Source: Hypomyces perniciosus (taxonomy: Eukaryota; Ascomycota; Sordariomycetes; Hypocreales; Hypocreaceae). Taken from it: DNA of 64,000 nucleotides. The notes under the pieces are model-generated. The model saw only the letters and a list, made by a program, of their open reading frames with translations. It was not told the DNA's origin and did not search any database. How positions within the stretch are numbered: position 1 is the stretch's first letter; each line of letters begins with the position of its first letter. Of this stretch, positions 33,475 through 45,361 are shown in pieces. The stretch is from contig SPDT01000006.1 of the NCBI GenBank assembly GCA_008477525.1, positions 1,515,501 through 1,579,500 on the forward strand. The letters are read 5' to 3'. The position numbers and the translations under genes are program-made.

Positions 33475-34817
33475 GATAACATGGGGCGAATTGGATCACG
33501 AGGCAAGGAATTCTTTATCGTCTGTGTGCAAAGCCCATAAATTCAACGGCCGTAAATTCGCTTTCCGTCTATATGAACATGGTCGGGAAGGGAGAAGGGG
33601 ATATCAGAAAGTCGAGCAGGCAAGTAAGGTGGTATTGGGAGACGATACACGCGGTGTCGCTGAAGTTGCGACCGCTGCTCCCTTGAGTGTGGTTGAGAAT
33701 GCGGGAGGGCTTATCGATAACGAAATATCACGTGGTAGCACTGTTCCATGGACTACGTCAGAGGTGAAGGACCGGACTTGGACTGTTGGCGCGTGAGATG
33801 TCTAAAAAAAAAAGTCATATTGGATGGCGGGGCAATAGTAGTACAATTAGACGGCCAATTGAGGGGCAAACAGAGGCTACACCATATCCAACAAGAGTTA
33901 CACCGCACAGCATGTCAAAATTAAGTTATAGCTTCGATCTTGCGTGAGACGAGAGCAGGAGGCGTTTGTCATGTTGATTCACGTAATTGTACATAAGGTG
34001 CAGCCTGGTTTAGGGCTACTCTGAATTGCTGTTCCGAGTTCGGTCAAGACACTCTTACTACAAGCAGTCTTACTTACTATGAGCATTCCTACTACTAGTC
34101 GTAGTCCATCACCAAGCCTGAGCGGCTCATTACACACCTGCCTACAGGAAGACCACGGCATGACCAAATCCATTGAGTCATGTCCGTCATCTAGAGGGGG
34201 GGTCGTTCAGCTCTCCAAACTAGCGGCACACGACACCACCAGACTTGCCAAGTCTATCAGAATTTTGTGTGTAGTAGTATGTGCTATGAACCCAAGAGTT
34301 GTATCACAACGCAAAAGCTCGCAGCCCCCCCCCCTCGACTACGAGTCGGTCTTCTCGGGGGGAAATTTTGTCTTGATATGAATTCAGTTCAAGAGCTTTG
34401 TGTGTCTTGTTATGCACCATAACTTTTCCCGCCCCGTCTTTTTTTCGGTAATTCTATCGTTTCCTGCTGGCAACGCCTGAGAATGGATGCAAATTCATCA
34501 TGCCCTGGATGGTTAGCTGTTTCAGTGTAAAAAGCAGAGCAGATCCAGCCATCACTAGATCAACCCATTCCATTAAAGAAAACCGTAATTTGTCTCCCCT
34601 GCCTCCTTCTACCCTTCTTGACTTTCCCCTCAGACACAATTGCCTCTAAGTGGGGGAAATGTCCAAATCGCCCGTTTCAGGTGCTGTCATGATGAAGGAG
34701 GTCATTTTAATTGAGTTGTGAGATGACGGAGAAATCGTGAGGATAAGATGAGAACCTCGGCGGGGTTTGAGAAAAGAAAGAAAGAAAATAGTCGTGGCAA
34801 TTAGCCACGGGGAATTG
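33475..34817. other. Intergenic, no gene seen
   Basis: 1.3 kb between LSM1 (upstream end) and the Nudix gene (3' end). A plus-strand frame at 33455-33796 overlaps the LSM1 first exon and has no family signature. A TATCACGTGG box lies near 33727. G/C homopolymers occur at 34195 and 34327. Confidence 0.45.
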
Positions 34818-35506
34818 TCATGTTCGGTTCATCGTAGACCGCTTCAAAGCTTCTTGTAGTTCCGGTCTCGTGGACAGGACCTCGAGCGCCTGAGTGTAAG
34901 TAAACCACTCGCGCTCTCGTTTGTGCCTCTCCGGCCAGTCATCCATCTCGCTTAAGACGGTGCCCTGGAAGAAATAATACCGTGAGCGGTCCTTGGATGT
35001 CTTGGGCGGGCGCTTCTCCTCAAAGTTGCCCAAGTCAAAGTCGATTTGAACCGTGATGCCAGCCTCTTCCCAGGCCTCTCGCACGGCAGACTCCTGACAT
35101 GACTCATCCGACTCCCATCCTCCTTTGGGTAGAACCCAGCCCTTCCGTCGGGTTGATTGAATCAAGATCACATAATTCCGATCCGCGCTGAGCGGAACGA
35201 CGCCGGCGACGAGCCGTTCTCCTTTGGAATTATACCCTGCATCGCGGAAAAGGGTCAGTGGGATCCCGAGCTTTAGCATCGGCAGAGCGAGCGAAAGCAG
35301 ACAGACAAAGAGCTGTTGACAGGCGGGAAAGCGAAGTGAAGAAGAGGTAGAAGATGAAGATGAAGACGAAGGAAATAACACAGACAGAGGATGCAGATGA
35401 GATGCAATGACTGCTGATAAAACTTACGTTGATTAATTCGGCCGGTTCGGGACTCCATTGACCGATGATTATTAGATCCTTCGCCGCTGGAAACCGATCC
35501 TGACAT
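34818..35506 (-). CDS. aps1: Nudix hydrolase, diphosphoinositol polyphosphate phosphohydrolase (Aps1/Ddp1) type
   Basis: Expected to remove beta-phosphate from inositol pyrophosphates and to cleave diadenosine polyphosphates. Exons 35506-35428 and 35236-34818 give 165 residues. A complete Nudix box is visible: G65-x5-E71-x7-R79-E80-x2-E83-E84-x-G86 (GGWESDESCQESAVREAWEE). It is preceded by VAGVVPLS and GWVLPKGG and followed by a KTSKDRSRYYFFQGTVL block typical of the DIPP subgroup. The ATG at 35506 is the first in frame. The 191-nt intron is longer than its neighbours in this window. The C-terminus is short, without the long tail of some animal enzymes. Confidence 0.88.
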
Positions 35507-38500
35507 ATTGGTGGTTGTGGTCGTGTCTAAAGCTTCGGTCTGTTGGGGGTCTGTCTCGCGTGGGTTGTCGTTCACGGGGGTATTATGTGGGAGCTGTCCT
35601 GCAAAACTCGCCGGAAACGGGGGTCGAGGGGTCGAGGGTTGCCGCGTCGAGGGGGAAGCGGGAGGGAGCGGAAGAGAGAGAGAGAGAGGTACTGGAAATC
35701 AAAAAGACATGCAGGGCATCATCACAATCGCAAATTCGAGAAGGATTGGCTGGACGAGAGGGGGGAGGGAGGATTGGATAGAACAGACGAAGGAGCGAGA
35801 GAGGCGACGGGAGCTCTGGCGTTATAGGCGATGCCCCGGCAGGCGATATAGTTCGGCGTCGACTCGGGGACCAGGGCCAGGCAATTGTACTTTGTCTTTG
35901 TATAGGAAGTATGTAGGTGGTTAGGTACGGACTAGCAGCAGCAGCAGCAGTAATGTCAATAATTAATAGTAGGCAGTCCCAGACCCGTGGCTGCTACGCA
36001 ACTAGTCGCGCGGAAGTGGTGCGGTGTGTGAATTGGATGGAAGCGTAATTGTACTTTTTGGAGCAATGGGTGGAACCAAGGGCTTGCCAGGTTGGCTCAA
36101 ACGTGGAGATGGGGCAAACTTTGTCGCGCAGGTCAATAAGCGTGCCAATCCGTTGTGGGTGTAGTCGAGGTTGAAGTTGGAGACTTAGACCCCGGAGGTG
36201 AGAAGGAGATTGACCCAAATCCGCTCAATGTGTTCAGCCTTATTTGAGAGTCAATGGCTGTCAGCGGAAGCAGGCCAAGGTGGCGGCGGTATGTATGTAT
36301 GTAGGTAGTATGTAGTATCAGGGGCAAAAAGATGGGGGCACAGCTTCCACCGCACGGTATGTACTTGCGCGGTACAAATCGTGGTCAGGAAGGTTGGCAA
36401 GGGGGAAAAGTCAGAAGCGCCTCGCTGGCTCAGGCTGGGCGATGACGAAGTCGGTGATGATGCTGATAATGACGATGACAGACACAGGCTGCTCTGCAGG
36501 CAAAGGGGCCGTCGCGTGTCTCGTGCCATGGTAGCAAGATGGGAGGAGCGTGGTACATAAAAAGGAGGGTCCCGTTGGCTTTATACGCAACTACCGCCTA
36601 AATATTAACGTGTTATGGGATGTTAGTGTTAGTGTGTTGGATGGAGCTTGACAAGGCCGGTCTGTCCTGCCGCCATGATGGGCAAGCCGGCGATGACATG
36701 TACAAGTAATAGTATGTACTCGTAGTAAGCAAGACGACGGTGAGGCGAATGTCCAGGCGAAAGGAGGGCAAGGTAGCGAGCAAGGTTGTGTGTAAGGTAC
36801 GGAGTACATAAGGTTTGAGGTTGGATAAGGTATGGTAAGCTTCGTGACAATCGTGTCAATCTATGGACGCGTGCTAGGAGCTGGAAGAGGGAAAGAACAC
36901 GCGGGAGACGCCCAGGGGTGTAGCACAGCTGAAGCCATTGGACAACTCAATCAATTCAAGCTTGAGCGCCGAGGCGAGGGGGAAAAGGTTGACAAGCTCC
37001 AAAACAGGACCTGGAAAAACAAAAATAAAAGACTGGGACAGACGGCCCCTGTCCTGTCATGCAGGCAAGCTGCAATGAGACCCGGTCCATCCACCAATGA
37101 TGCTCCGGGCCATTTACTCTATGAGCACTCGAAGCGTGTGGTTGGTACAAAGTACTCTGTACCCAGCAATGCAGTATCCGTGGTGCAACGCACATGTATG
37201 GAGTACTGTCCGACGCATGGGGTTCTAGTACGGTGAGAGAGTCGCTAGGGGACAAAAAAAGAGAGACCGCACAAGACATGGATGCCCTACTCAATAATAG
37301 GTGGTTAACTGATAGAGTATTCGGAACTTCTGCTGTTGCCTATACTATTAGTATGTCCACGGCATTGTACGGAGTAAACCACAGGCTGAATAAGAGTTAT
37401 CCATGGCAATGGGAGTAATCTGTGGTATGTAATTACGGAGGAGAGCTAATAGCTCTGACAACCAAGCGATGGATGTCTTGCGGTCCCTGTTTTTTTGTCA
37501 CCCGCTTGGATCAGATCCGACAAGCTTCTGGACTGCAGCCACCTTCTTGGCCTCGTAGTGACCTGATCATCACCTGGTTTTCCCAACAAGGCAAGGTCAC
37601 CATTGGTACAACGAGGAACATGGGCAGAAAGGCTGTTCTTGGCTCACGGTGATCATTTTAGGATACGCGAGTCTGAACTCACGCTTTGCTGGGAGCATCG
37701 TGAGCATCATGGGTGCATATGAATGGTAATATTCCTGGAGTAGAAGAGGCTTGGGGATATTGGATGTATATTGCGGTACGATCTCTTGGTCATGGGCCTT
37801 GGGTAACACCATCGTGGAGTTGGCCATGTATTCTGGTTAGATTTACTGCATGCAATCGGCAGCTCGGAAACACTCGGTAGCATACAATAGGTACAAAAAG
37901 GCCCTCAAGCAAGAGACACTTGGTTGTCCCGATCGACATCCAGTCGGGACATATTCGTGCATCGCTGGCAGGCAATGGAGATTCTCTCGGAAGTGCATAT
38001 CCATGGATAATAAGTCCACCTATCCACAGGTACTACCAAAGAGCCTTCGTACTTCGTACGCGTACAGCCATCCACTGATATGCCTACCTGCAGAGTGCTC
38101 CTCAGGGCCTTTGACCACTGAACGAGACCTTCAACCCCTCACCCGCCACCGCCTAACCCCGCCATCGCCATTGGCGGTTGACCTCATCGCCATCTCCAGA
38201 ATCGACTTTTCCCCGTCATGGCTCACCTACCTAATGCCTAGCATCTCTCCCCTTTTCCCTCTTATCCAGGTCTCCCTCCAGTGAATAGTAGCGCTTCTTC
38301 AACCGACCCGCTGTGTTCTTGACTTGGCCTTTGGTGTGCAGTATCTGCCGCAGCTGTGACCCAGGCCAATCCCATCCACCACAGGCCCTCCTTACGATCT
38401 TGATCTGAGTGAGCATCGGGGAAGCGGGCAAAATCGACCCAAGCCATTGGGCCAGAACAGAGTCTATCTCTCTGGGCACTAGTATCACCAAGTTCCAACA

Positions 38501-39397
38501 AGCCACCATCGACAGACGAATCGACCAAAACCTCTTGTCTTGGATCTACCATAATCAGCTCGCTCTCTCACGCATCAACTTGCCTCTTCAGGAAATCTTG
38601 AAGCGCGATTACGCCTTGTTCCTACTACTGCCCGTACCTGTTTGCCTTCCATCAGATCGGCCACCACCAAGAAGGAAGTCCGGCGTGTCGGTCTCAGCCG
38701 CGGTCTGAAAACCAGGCAATGGAACCAAATGATGCGCAGACCCCTGGAGGCGCTTCTTTTGAGTACGAATACCTATCTCCAATTGGTAAGTGGAGGGCTT
38801 TCACTTCCTTCGGCCCCCCCTTTCCACCCATCTCGACACGTGCTTATTCCATGGCCTGTCGTTGGTTCGGGATATATATCGTTTTTTGAATCGGCCCTGC
38901 CCTTACACTAATAGTATGGTGTTTTTTCTTCGACTCATTGGCGCTTGGGAATCTTTACCGTTACTTTCAGAGGTTCGACTGTAGCCACTTTCGCACTTTT
39001 CTACTTTCTGTGCCCCATCAATGGTCATGGTTACACATTGGCCTCAAGTTGACCTAGTCGGTATGACTTAGCGGCATGAAGTCGTCCGCAACTCTCTTGA
39101 TACTCCATTCTTTCAACCCACTCCACCTTCTTTGAATTCTTCACCCAATGCTTGTCTCCGAACAGTACTAGTGATACCTCGACAAAGCAGTGCAACCATT
39201 TACCTACCCTTCATCGTACCAAAGGACAGACCTTTCTCTTCTGGCTAATGGGGTTGTGGATTTCGCCGCATCTTATGCTTGCTTCTTTGGGTCGGGGCTT
39301 TGGCGGCGCATTCTGCTGTCTTCCTTTCAGTGCGATTCTTCATAGTTGCAACGGGCCGTGAACGGCCACTATACTAGTCCACACGCTCTATTTACGG
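35507..39397. other. Gene-free stretch
   Basis: 3.9 kb with no supported gene. It has an (AGC)n run (about 35935-35951), GTAC-type motifs (36798, 37368, 38050) and TATG/TAGG microrepeats near 36290. Many 60-145-codon frames exist but have no domains. Part of 38.1-39.4 kb may be the long promoter or leader of ATE1. Confidence 0.45.
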
Positions 39398-40959
39398 ATG
39401 CTGACCAACAATCCAGGGCATTCCAATTCATCAAAGTGCGGCTACTGTGGTGCTCATGGTCAGAGTCAGTTAACCCCGAAGCCTCCGCCCTCCGACTTTA
39501 GAATAGAGACATTTCTTGTGGCTTGCAAGAACACTAGCCACTCAATTGAAGCCGACTGACCCCTTCAACACGATTACCTATTTATCTCCGTACTTTACAC
39601 TGGCACCATGACAGCGGACTAGTATTCCAGTTGACTAACTGTTATTGCCAATGTTTAGGCTTTTCATACTACGCCAACGCTACCTCTTTGAGTCCTCAAT
39701 TCTACCAGACGTTACTCGATCGTTGCTGGCGGCGTTCAGGAAGACTCCTATATCGCCCAAACCAACGGAAGTCTTGCTGTCCTCACTACACAATTCGTTT
39801 AGACTCGAGTCAGTTCCATCCGGCAAGGGACCAGCGCCAAGCTGTGAATCGCTTCAACAAGTATATTATTGGCGACTCATATATCAAGCAAGCTGCTCGT
39901 CTCTATCCCAAGTCTCGCGAAGAAACGAAAAGGCGTGATAATGAGTTTTGCTTGACAGAACGTATTCATGAGGCTGAGTTGGGCCAATTGAAGGCGCCTC
40001 CTGAGCCTGCCCACAGGTTGGTTATTACACTCGAGGAAGATAACTTTACAGAAGAGAAATACCTCGTCTACGATAATTATCAGAGAATAGTCCACTGTGA
40101 CGAACCAGAGAATAGAACTCGACGCTCCTTTGAGCGCTTTCTATGTAGCTCGCCACTGAAGCGTCAGGTCATGGTTGGCCCGGATGGTCGAAAACGCCGC
40201 TTGGGGTCCTACCACCAGTGCTATCGTCTTGACGGCAATTTGGTTGCCATTGGTGTGCTCGATCTTCTGCCGGAATGCGTTAGCTCTGTTTATTTCCTTT
40301 ATCATGAGAGCATACACAAATTCGCACCAGGGAAGCTAGGCGCTCTTCATGAAATCGCTCTTGCTATCGAGGAAGGCTACCGCTGGTGGTACCCTGGATT
40401 TTATATCCACAGCTGCCCCAAGATGCGGTACAAGATTGATTACGCCCCTCAGTACATTTTGGATCCCGATAACTTGAACTGGTACCCACTGAATGACAAG
40501 ATTCTGAATGCTCTTGAGCAACGGTCATACGTTAGTCTCTCCACAACACTACGGGGAGACATTATGAGCGAGTCAAAGCAAGATGCTACGACCCACACAA
40601 TGACGACGGCTAGCTATGAAACTGACGCCATGTCATCGGACGAGGGCAAAGAAAACGAGGGCACAATTGACAATGAACCGATGGATGATGACGACGACGG
40701 TGATAATAGGTCACTTTTCCGTTCCCGCATGCCTGGCATTCCTCCCATTTCTCAGATGGAAAAAGTGAACTTGGATCACATCGCTTTGAAGATATTCCTC
40801 AATGGCCCACTCTTTGAGACATCTGACTTGGTTGGCTGGAAAACCAGCAACATACGGGATTTATCAGGCATCAAGCCTACCATCGCGGAATTGGTGGCTG
40901 CCTTGGGCTCTGATTTGATGGACTCGGTCTGCTTAGATCTGGTGCGCCAGAGGAACTAG
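39398..40959 (+). CDS. ATE1: Arginyl-tRNA-protein transferase Ate1
   Basis: Transfers Arg from Arg-tRNA to N-terminal Asp/Glu (or oxidised Cys) in the Arg/N-degron pathway. Exons 39398-39464 and 39659-40959 give 455 residues. Exon 1 supplies the N-terminal C14-G-Y-C17 pair and splices to SFSYYANATSLSPQFYQTLL. The partner Cys pair is in SCCPHYTIRL (C62, C63); these cysteines bind metal in the family. The catalytic GNAT-like domain has RFLCSSPLK, LGSYHQCYRLDGNLVAIGVL, DLLPECVSSVYFLYHE, LGALHEIAL and YRWWYPGFYIHSCPKMRYK. The intron is long (194 nt). The first Met after an in-frame stop at 39359 is used. The C-terminal third is acidic and variable. Confidence 0.93.
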
Positions 40960-41697
40960 GTCCTACGGATTCGTTCGCTTTGGAGAATAGATCGGGTGTC
41001 TTTGATGGGTGCTGGTTAAGGGTCATCCCTATCGGAATTCGCGTTGGGTGAGCCCTTCCTTGAAGTCATTATATCAGGTCAGGATTATTTGATCCATGGT
41101 TTGGTGTTACTACCGATTGGCTACTATTGGGTAGAGTTATGGTTGCGATGCATTCAGAGTACTTCTATGGCAATTTTTTTTTAGTTAAAGGGTACAATAT
41201 GGAGAGCCCTTAATTATGAATAGAAGAGAGAATACACCCCCTCCGATTTTTGGATACGTGAATGACTACATTTAGTGATGGGCAATGCGTACGGGTCTTG
41301 TTAGCTTGACTCGAAGACAGAAGGTTCTAATACATCGGATTGAACTGACTGAACCACAAACTCATATTTATGAATTGGCTTTTCACACAATCAATTGAAA
41401 ATAGCCATGAAATTAATTTGGGCAGTATCGATAAAATTTGTTCATCTTTTTGTCCTTCTCCTTTGCCATAGTGATATTGGGTTTTCTGACGTGAAGAGCT
41501 ATCAATGTTCAAGCTCTTATCAGATAGATAGCTTGCCCCACCCCCACGTTCTTATCGCTCACCTAGGTGAGCAGCTCAACTTTTGTTTCTTCGAAAACCT
41601 TTCAGGCTCTCAAGAATTCAGCAACAATTCGGCGACCGCCACGAATGATATTTGGCCATAGCGCAACTTCCGAATTATCCACGGAAGCGCGGTAACC
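40960..41697. other. Intergenic between ATE1 and RRP42
   Basis: AT-rich 740-nt spacer in tandem orientation. It holds the ATE1 terminator region and the RRP42 promoter. No gene seen. Confidence 0.45.
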
Positions 41698-42851
41698 ATG
41701 GCTTCCCAACAAACCCTTCTCTCACCCGCCGAGCTTGCTTTCCTCCACAGCTCTCTTTTTCTCAGCCCTCCCATTCGCCCTGATGGCCGGACACCGACGC
41801 AGTTCCGGCCATTGACTGCTGAGACGGGGATACTGCCGGGCACAAATGGCAGCGCGCGTGTGTGTCTGGCAGATGGCACTGAGGCCATCGTGGGAGTCAA
41901 GGCAGAGATTGAGAAGACGGCAGATCCGCTGGGCGGAGAGGGCTATCAGGAGTATGTGAAGACCGCAAGTGGCCGTGGAGGCGGCGATGGGGAAGAGGAC
42001 AAGCGAAAAGCTAGGGGGGATTGGTTGGAGATGACGGTAGAAATTCCGGGACAACGAGATGATGACGCTGGAACGGTGTTTTTGGCAGAGATGTTGAGGG
42101 AGGCTCTTCTGGCAGATGGGGAGTTTGCAAAGAAACTGTGGATAAACAGGCGTTTCCATTGGAGGCTATACCTCGATGTGAGTTTCCTGGGATTTTCAAT
42201 TGCCTGGTATGTGGATGGAAGCTAATAGTGCGACTACAGATTCTGCTAATATCACCACCACTGTCCTACCCCTTACCTCTACTCTCTCTTACTACACATC
42301 TCGCCCTTCTGGCGACAAGACTGCCAAAGCTGAAATCCGAAGGAGACGAGGACCCGATTTTCGACGACGACTGGGAGGCATCGTCATTCTTATACCCACA
42401 GGAAGGTGCCACAGCAGGCTCAAGACCGCCCATCACACTGCTGGTGGTGGCAGTAGGGGACAGTATAATATTCGACCCGTCCAAGGAGGAACTCGCCGTG
42501 GCAGATACTGCGTTGGCGGTCTCAGTATCGGAAGTGAGACGACATCAGGAGAAGGAGGGCATGGAGGTGGATTCTGGGCGCGAGCTGCGGCTGCTCTCGA
42601 TGCGGACTATTGACCCGCCGTCAAGGCTGACACCGCCTGGTGTGCCAAGCACAACTAACCTGGCCGTGAGTGGCACTCAGGAGGCGTCACAGCAGAAACA
42701 GCAGGAGGAGCAGCCGCAAGAAGGCGTGTGGAAAGCGCCTCTTGGTGGAACCAAGTTTGGTGTATTTGATAGCATCATACAGGCGGTATTAGAAAAGGGC
42801 GGGGTGGCAGATGAGGTGTTGGACGGTCTGGAGGGAGTCGACTTGGCATAG
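41698..42851 (+). CDS. RRP42: Exosome subunit Rrp42 (RNase PH-like)
   Basis: One of six RNase PH-like subunits of the eukaryotic RNA exosome ring, which is a scaffold without own nuclease activity. Exons 41698-42177 and 42240-42851, 363 residues. The N-terminus (SPAELAFLHSSLFL..PIRPDGRTPTQFRPLTAETG), NGSARVCLADGTEAIVGVKA and WRLYLD-ILLISPPLSYPLPLLS followed by LTTHLALLATRLPKL are diagnostic. VGDSIIFDPSKEELAVADTA lies in the second half, and a Gln/Glu-rich insert occurs before GVWKAPLGGTKFGVFDSIIQ. The GTGAGT..CAG intron is 62 nt. It is convergent with the mitochondrial gene 133 nt downstream. Confidence 0.9.
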
Positions 42852-42984
42852 ATTCAATCTCGCAAAATGGGCTGAGATTCATTTGTTTCTTTATATTTTA
42901 CGTGTTTCATGCAGGGGCTGCAAGGAATCATCTGATACATGAACGGTTAGGCGAATAGGCCTACCAATGCATACGTGTACTGGT

Positions 42985-43774
42985 TCAGAAGATGCCGAAC
43001 CACTTCTTCTTTGAGTCATCCGTCTTCTCCAACTCTGACTTGGGCGGCAGCTCACGTCCCAAGGCAACAGCCTCAAGCTCCTCCTCTGACTTGGTCTCAT
43101 CCTTGCCAAAGACCATGGCCACAGGGTCTTTGGCTTCAATACCATGCATCTTCATAAAATACTTTCGCTTGGCGACATCATCCAGGTGCCGGTTTCGATG
43201 CTCCGAGGCTTTGACGCCCTTGTCCTTCTCATGCAGGATGATGACGTTTTTCCAGGCGGAGAAGAAGTACGAGGGCTGCTGCCATAGGTCGGATATAGGT
43301 GGAACGAGATCCTTGAATGGAGAATTGTAGGCGTAATTCATGAAGAAGGTGTATAAACCCATGGCCAATAATGTGCCCTGTGAACAAAGGTGTGAGCAAG
43401 CTAGTATACGTTTTATGAAATATAGGCCGTCGTACCATGGTGATAAATGTATGCAGCAAACGGCTATGCCAGAACCAATGTGCCCAAGTCCCCTCTGGCG
43501 CCATAAGCCCAGGGTAATTCCTCTTGCTCTGAGCAACTACCTCGTCGGCCGTCAGATCAGGCCCATAGTGTCTGGGCATGGTGTTTTTCTTGAGCCGTGA
43601 TCCATGAGACGGCGGATTGAACTTGGCCGGCTTCTCTAGAACGATGGGCTTGTCCGTGGAGGCGAACCGTACATAGACGTTTTGTGACAAAGGGATTCGG
43701 ATGCCGCGCCAGAGAGGGCCTTGGAGAGGAAGCAGGAAGCGCGGGATGACCGCTTTTGTCACCATTTTGGCCAT
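42985..43774 (-). CDS. Conserved fungal mitochondrial membrane protein, unnamed
   Basis: 243 residues from exons 43774-43436 and 43377-42985 (GTACGA..CAG, 58-nt intron). The N-terminus is a good mitochondrial presequence candidate (basic, Leu/Ile-rich: VTKAVIPRFLLPLQG..RIPLSQNVYVRFAS). Then come DKPIVLEKPAKFNPPSHGSR, a conserved-looking NYPGLMAPEGTWAHWFWHSR, and one membrane helix made by the exon junction (TFITM-GTLLAMGLYTFFMNYAY). The C-terminal half is charged and soluble (AWKNVIILHEKDKG, DDVAKRKYFMKMHGIEAKDP). I recognise it as a protein type kept across filamentous fungi but cannot name it. It shares a 493-nt divergent promoter with cytochrome c. Confidence 0.8.
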
Positions 43775-43983
43775 AATGTGAGGTTCGAGCTCCCGAATAG
43801 TGAATATCTTGCTCAACTTCGTGATATCTTAGACCAGCTTCGGCACCCAAACGGAGCCTTCAACAAAAAAAAAACGGACCCGCATAAAAAAAGCGGAACA
43901 ACTCGAATCGCCGACCTTTCTCCGGAGGAAGAAAATCCGGTGGGCCGAGGGGCTTTATCCGAGTTCACCCGGAGTTTGGCTCT

Positions 43984-43991
43984 TGACGTCA
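43984..43991. promoter_or_regulatory. CRE/ATF-type site TGACGTCA
   Basis: Perfect palindromic CRE within the larger palindrome TTGACGTCAA. Fungal Atf1/AtfA bZIP factors bind such sites. It lies about 210 nt upstream of the unnamed mitochondrial gene and 280 nt upstream of cytochrome c. Binding is inferred. Confidence 0.6.
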
Positions 43992-44016
43992 ATATGACTG
44001 TGTAATTGCGGCATGC

Positions 44017-44023
44017 TGATTGG
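44017..44023 (-). promoter_or_regulatory. CCAATCA box (Hap/CCAAT-binding complex site)
   Basis: TGATTGG on the plus strand, CCAATCA on the minus strand. The HAP complex activates cytochrome c and other respiratory genes in yeasts and controls haem/iron-dependent genes in filamentous fungi. It lies about 245 nt before the cytochrome c ATG. Confidence 0.6.
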
Positions 44024-44267
44024 TCCGTTCCTAGCCACACTTGTGGCTTAATCGCCCGATCGACTGAGCAGTTGTCACACATAACTTTTCCTGCACGCCA
44101 GACTTTTTTTTCTTCTTGAAATCTTCTCTCCCATTCCCTAGATCCTTCAACACTCCACTAAAAGTTTTTCTATTCAGAGATACCCCTTTGGTTTCTTTGA
44201 ATATTTCCACGGTTTTCTTACCAATCTCTTACGACTCTTACGTCTTTTAATCCTACTTCTCTACAAA

Positions 44268-45031
44268 ATGGCTGGTGGTAAGTCTCTCGCATGTGTACCG
44301 AGGTCTGGACAACACCAGAGTCGAGAATGCCATTGAACCGGCGCAAAGCACTTGACGACTTCAACGATGGATGCTACAGACAGCTGAAGGCAGCGTCTGG
44401 ACGAGGGCTCATGGCTTGTGTATCTGGATACGCAGGGTGAGGCACGAAACGGCTTGTCGCACTGCGCCATTTTCACCAACCAAACGCCTTTCATCATGAT
44501 CCTCCTCCGACACAGCGCCAGCTTACATCCTCGCTTCGTCATGAGTTTTGCGAAGCTTCACTGGCACTCCTCGACCTCTATGTTCCCCTCCGGCTGACCT
44601 CTGCACACCATCCTGTCCTCTCTTCGCTCCATCTGTTCAGTAACTGACTGGTGCTCCAGGTGACGCTAAGAAGGGTGCCGGTCTCTTCAAGACCCGTTGC
44701 GCTCAGTGCCACACCGTCGAGGCTAACGGCGGCCACAAGATCGGACCTGCCCTGCACGGCCTCTTCGGCCGCAAGACCGGTTCCGCTGAGGGCTACGCAT
44801 ACACCGATGCCAACAAGCAGAAGGGCATTACCTGGGAGGACGGTACCCTGTTCGAGTACCTGGAAAACCCCAAGAAGTACATCCCCGGCACCAAGATGGC
44901 CTTCGGTGGCCTGAAGAAGGAGAAGGACAGGAAGGACCTGATTGCGTAAGTGCTCTCCTGAGCTCAGGCGATATCGTACGATTTTGCTAACGTTTCATGA
45001 ATTCAGCTACCTGAAGGATTCCACCCAATAA
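44268..45031 (+). CDS. CYC1: Cytochrome c
   Basis: Soluble intermembrane-space electron carrier between complex III and IV. Three exons: 44268-44277 (10 nt), 44660-44945 and 45007-45031; 106 residues. Haem site CAQCH (C17, C20, H21) and axial Met in [11 protein letters not shown] are present, as are [13 protein letters not shown] and the C-terminal helix DLIAYLKDST. The first exon encodes only MAG plus one base, followed by a 382-nt intron, the longest in the window; the second intron is 61 nt. The reading is unambiguous after splicing. Confidence 0.96.
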
Positions 45032-45361
45032 GCGACTGCATGTGTAATGATATGATTTCGATAGACGGGGGGGTGCGATTGTACTATAGACCACTTAGAA
45101 TAGTCGAGGCACCTCGGATGTGCTTGTACTATAATTTCCAACTCCGCTTCTATGCGACCTGGCCGGTTGAGATAAAAAAAAATACGAGACAATGCCACTG
45201 GGTTTTTTCCTGGGCGCCACTGGTGTATAATACGTTGAATGGTGTCGATAACAAAGGGGCCCATATGTACCTACTTGTGTTTCCTACAACACAATGTAAT
45301 ATGCCAAGCTATGGAGAATTATATATTTCTATGTTTCATTCAAGTAGGCATCTATCTGTAT
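45032..45361. other. Intergenic between convergent CYC1 and RIX7
   Basis: 330 nt of shared 3' sequence, including GGGGGGG near 45067 and an A-rich run near 45174. No gene seen. Confidence 0.5.

Larger units (their letters stand above)
43775..44267. promoter_or_regulatory. Divergent promoter of the mitochondrial protein gene and cytochrome c
   Basis: 493-nt spacer between two genes for mitochondrial proteins reading outward. It contains TTGACGTCAA (43983-43992) and TGATTGG (44017-44023). The CT-rich segment 44100-44260 just before the cytochrome c ATG fits a 5' leader. Confidence 0.6.

Noticed and set aside
33455..33796. 113-codon plus-strand frame near LSM1
   Set aside because: Begins inside the antisense of LSM1 exon 1 and shows no family signature.
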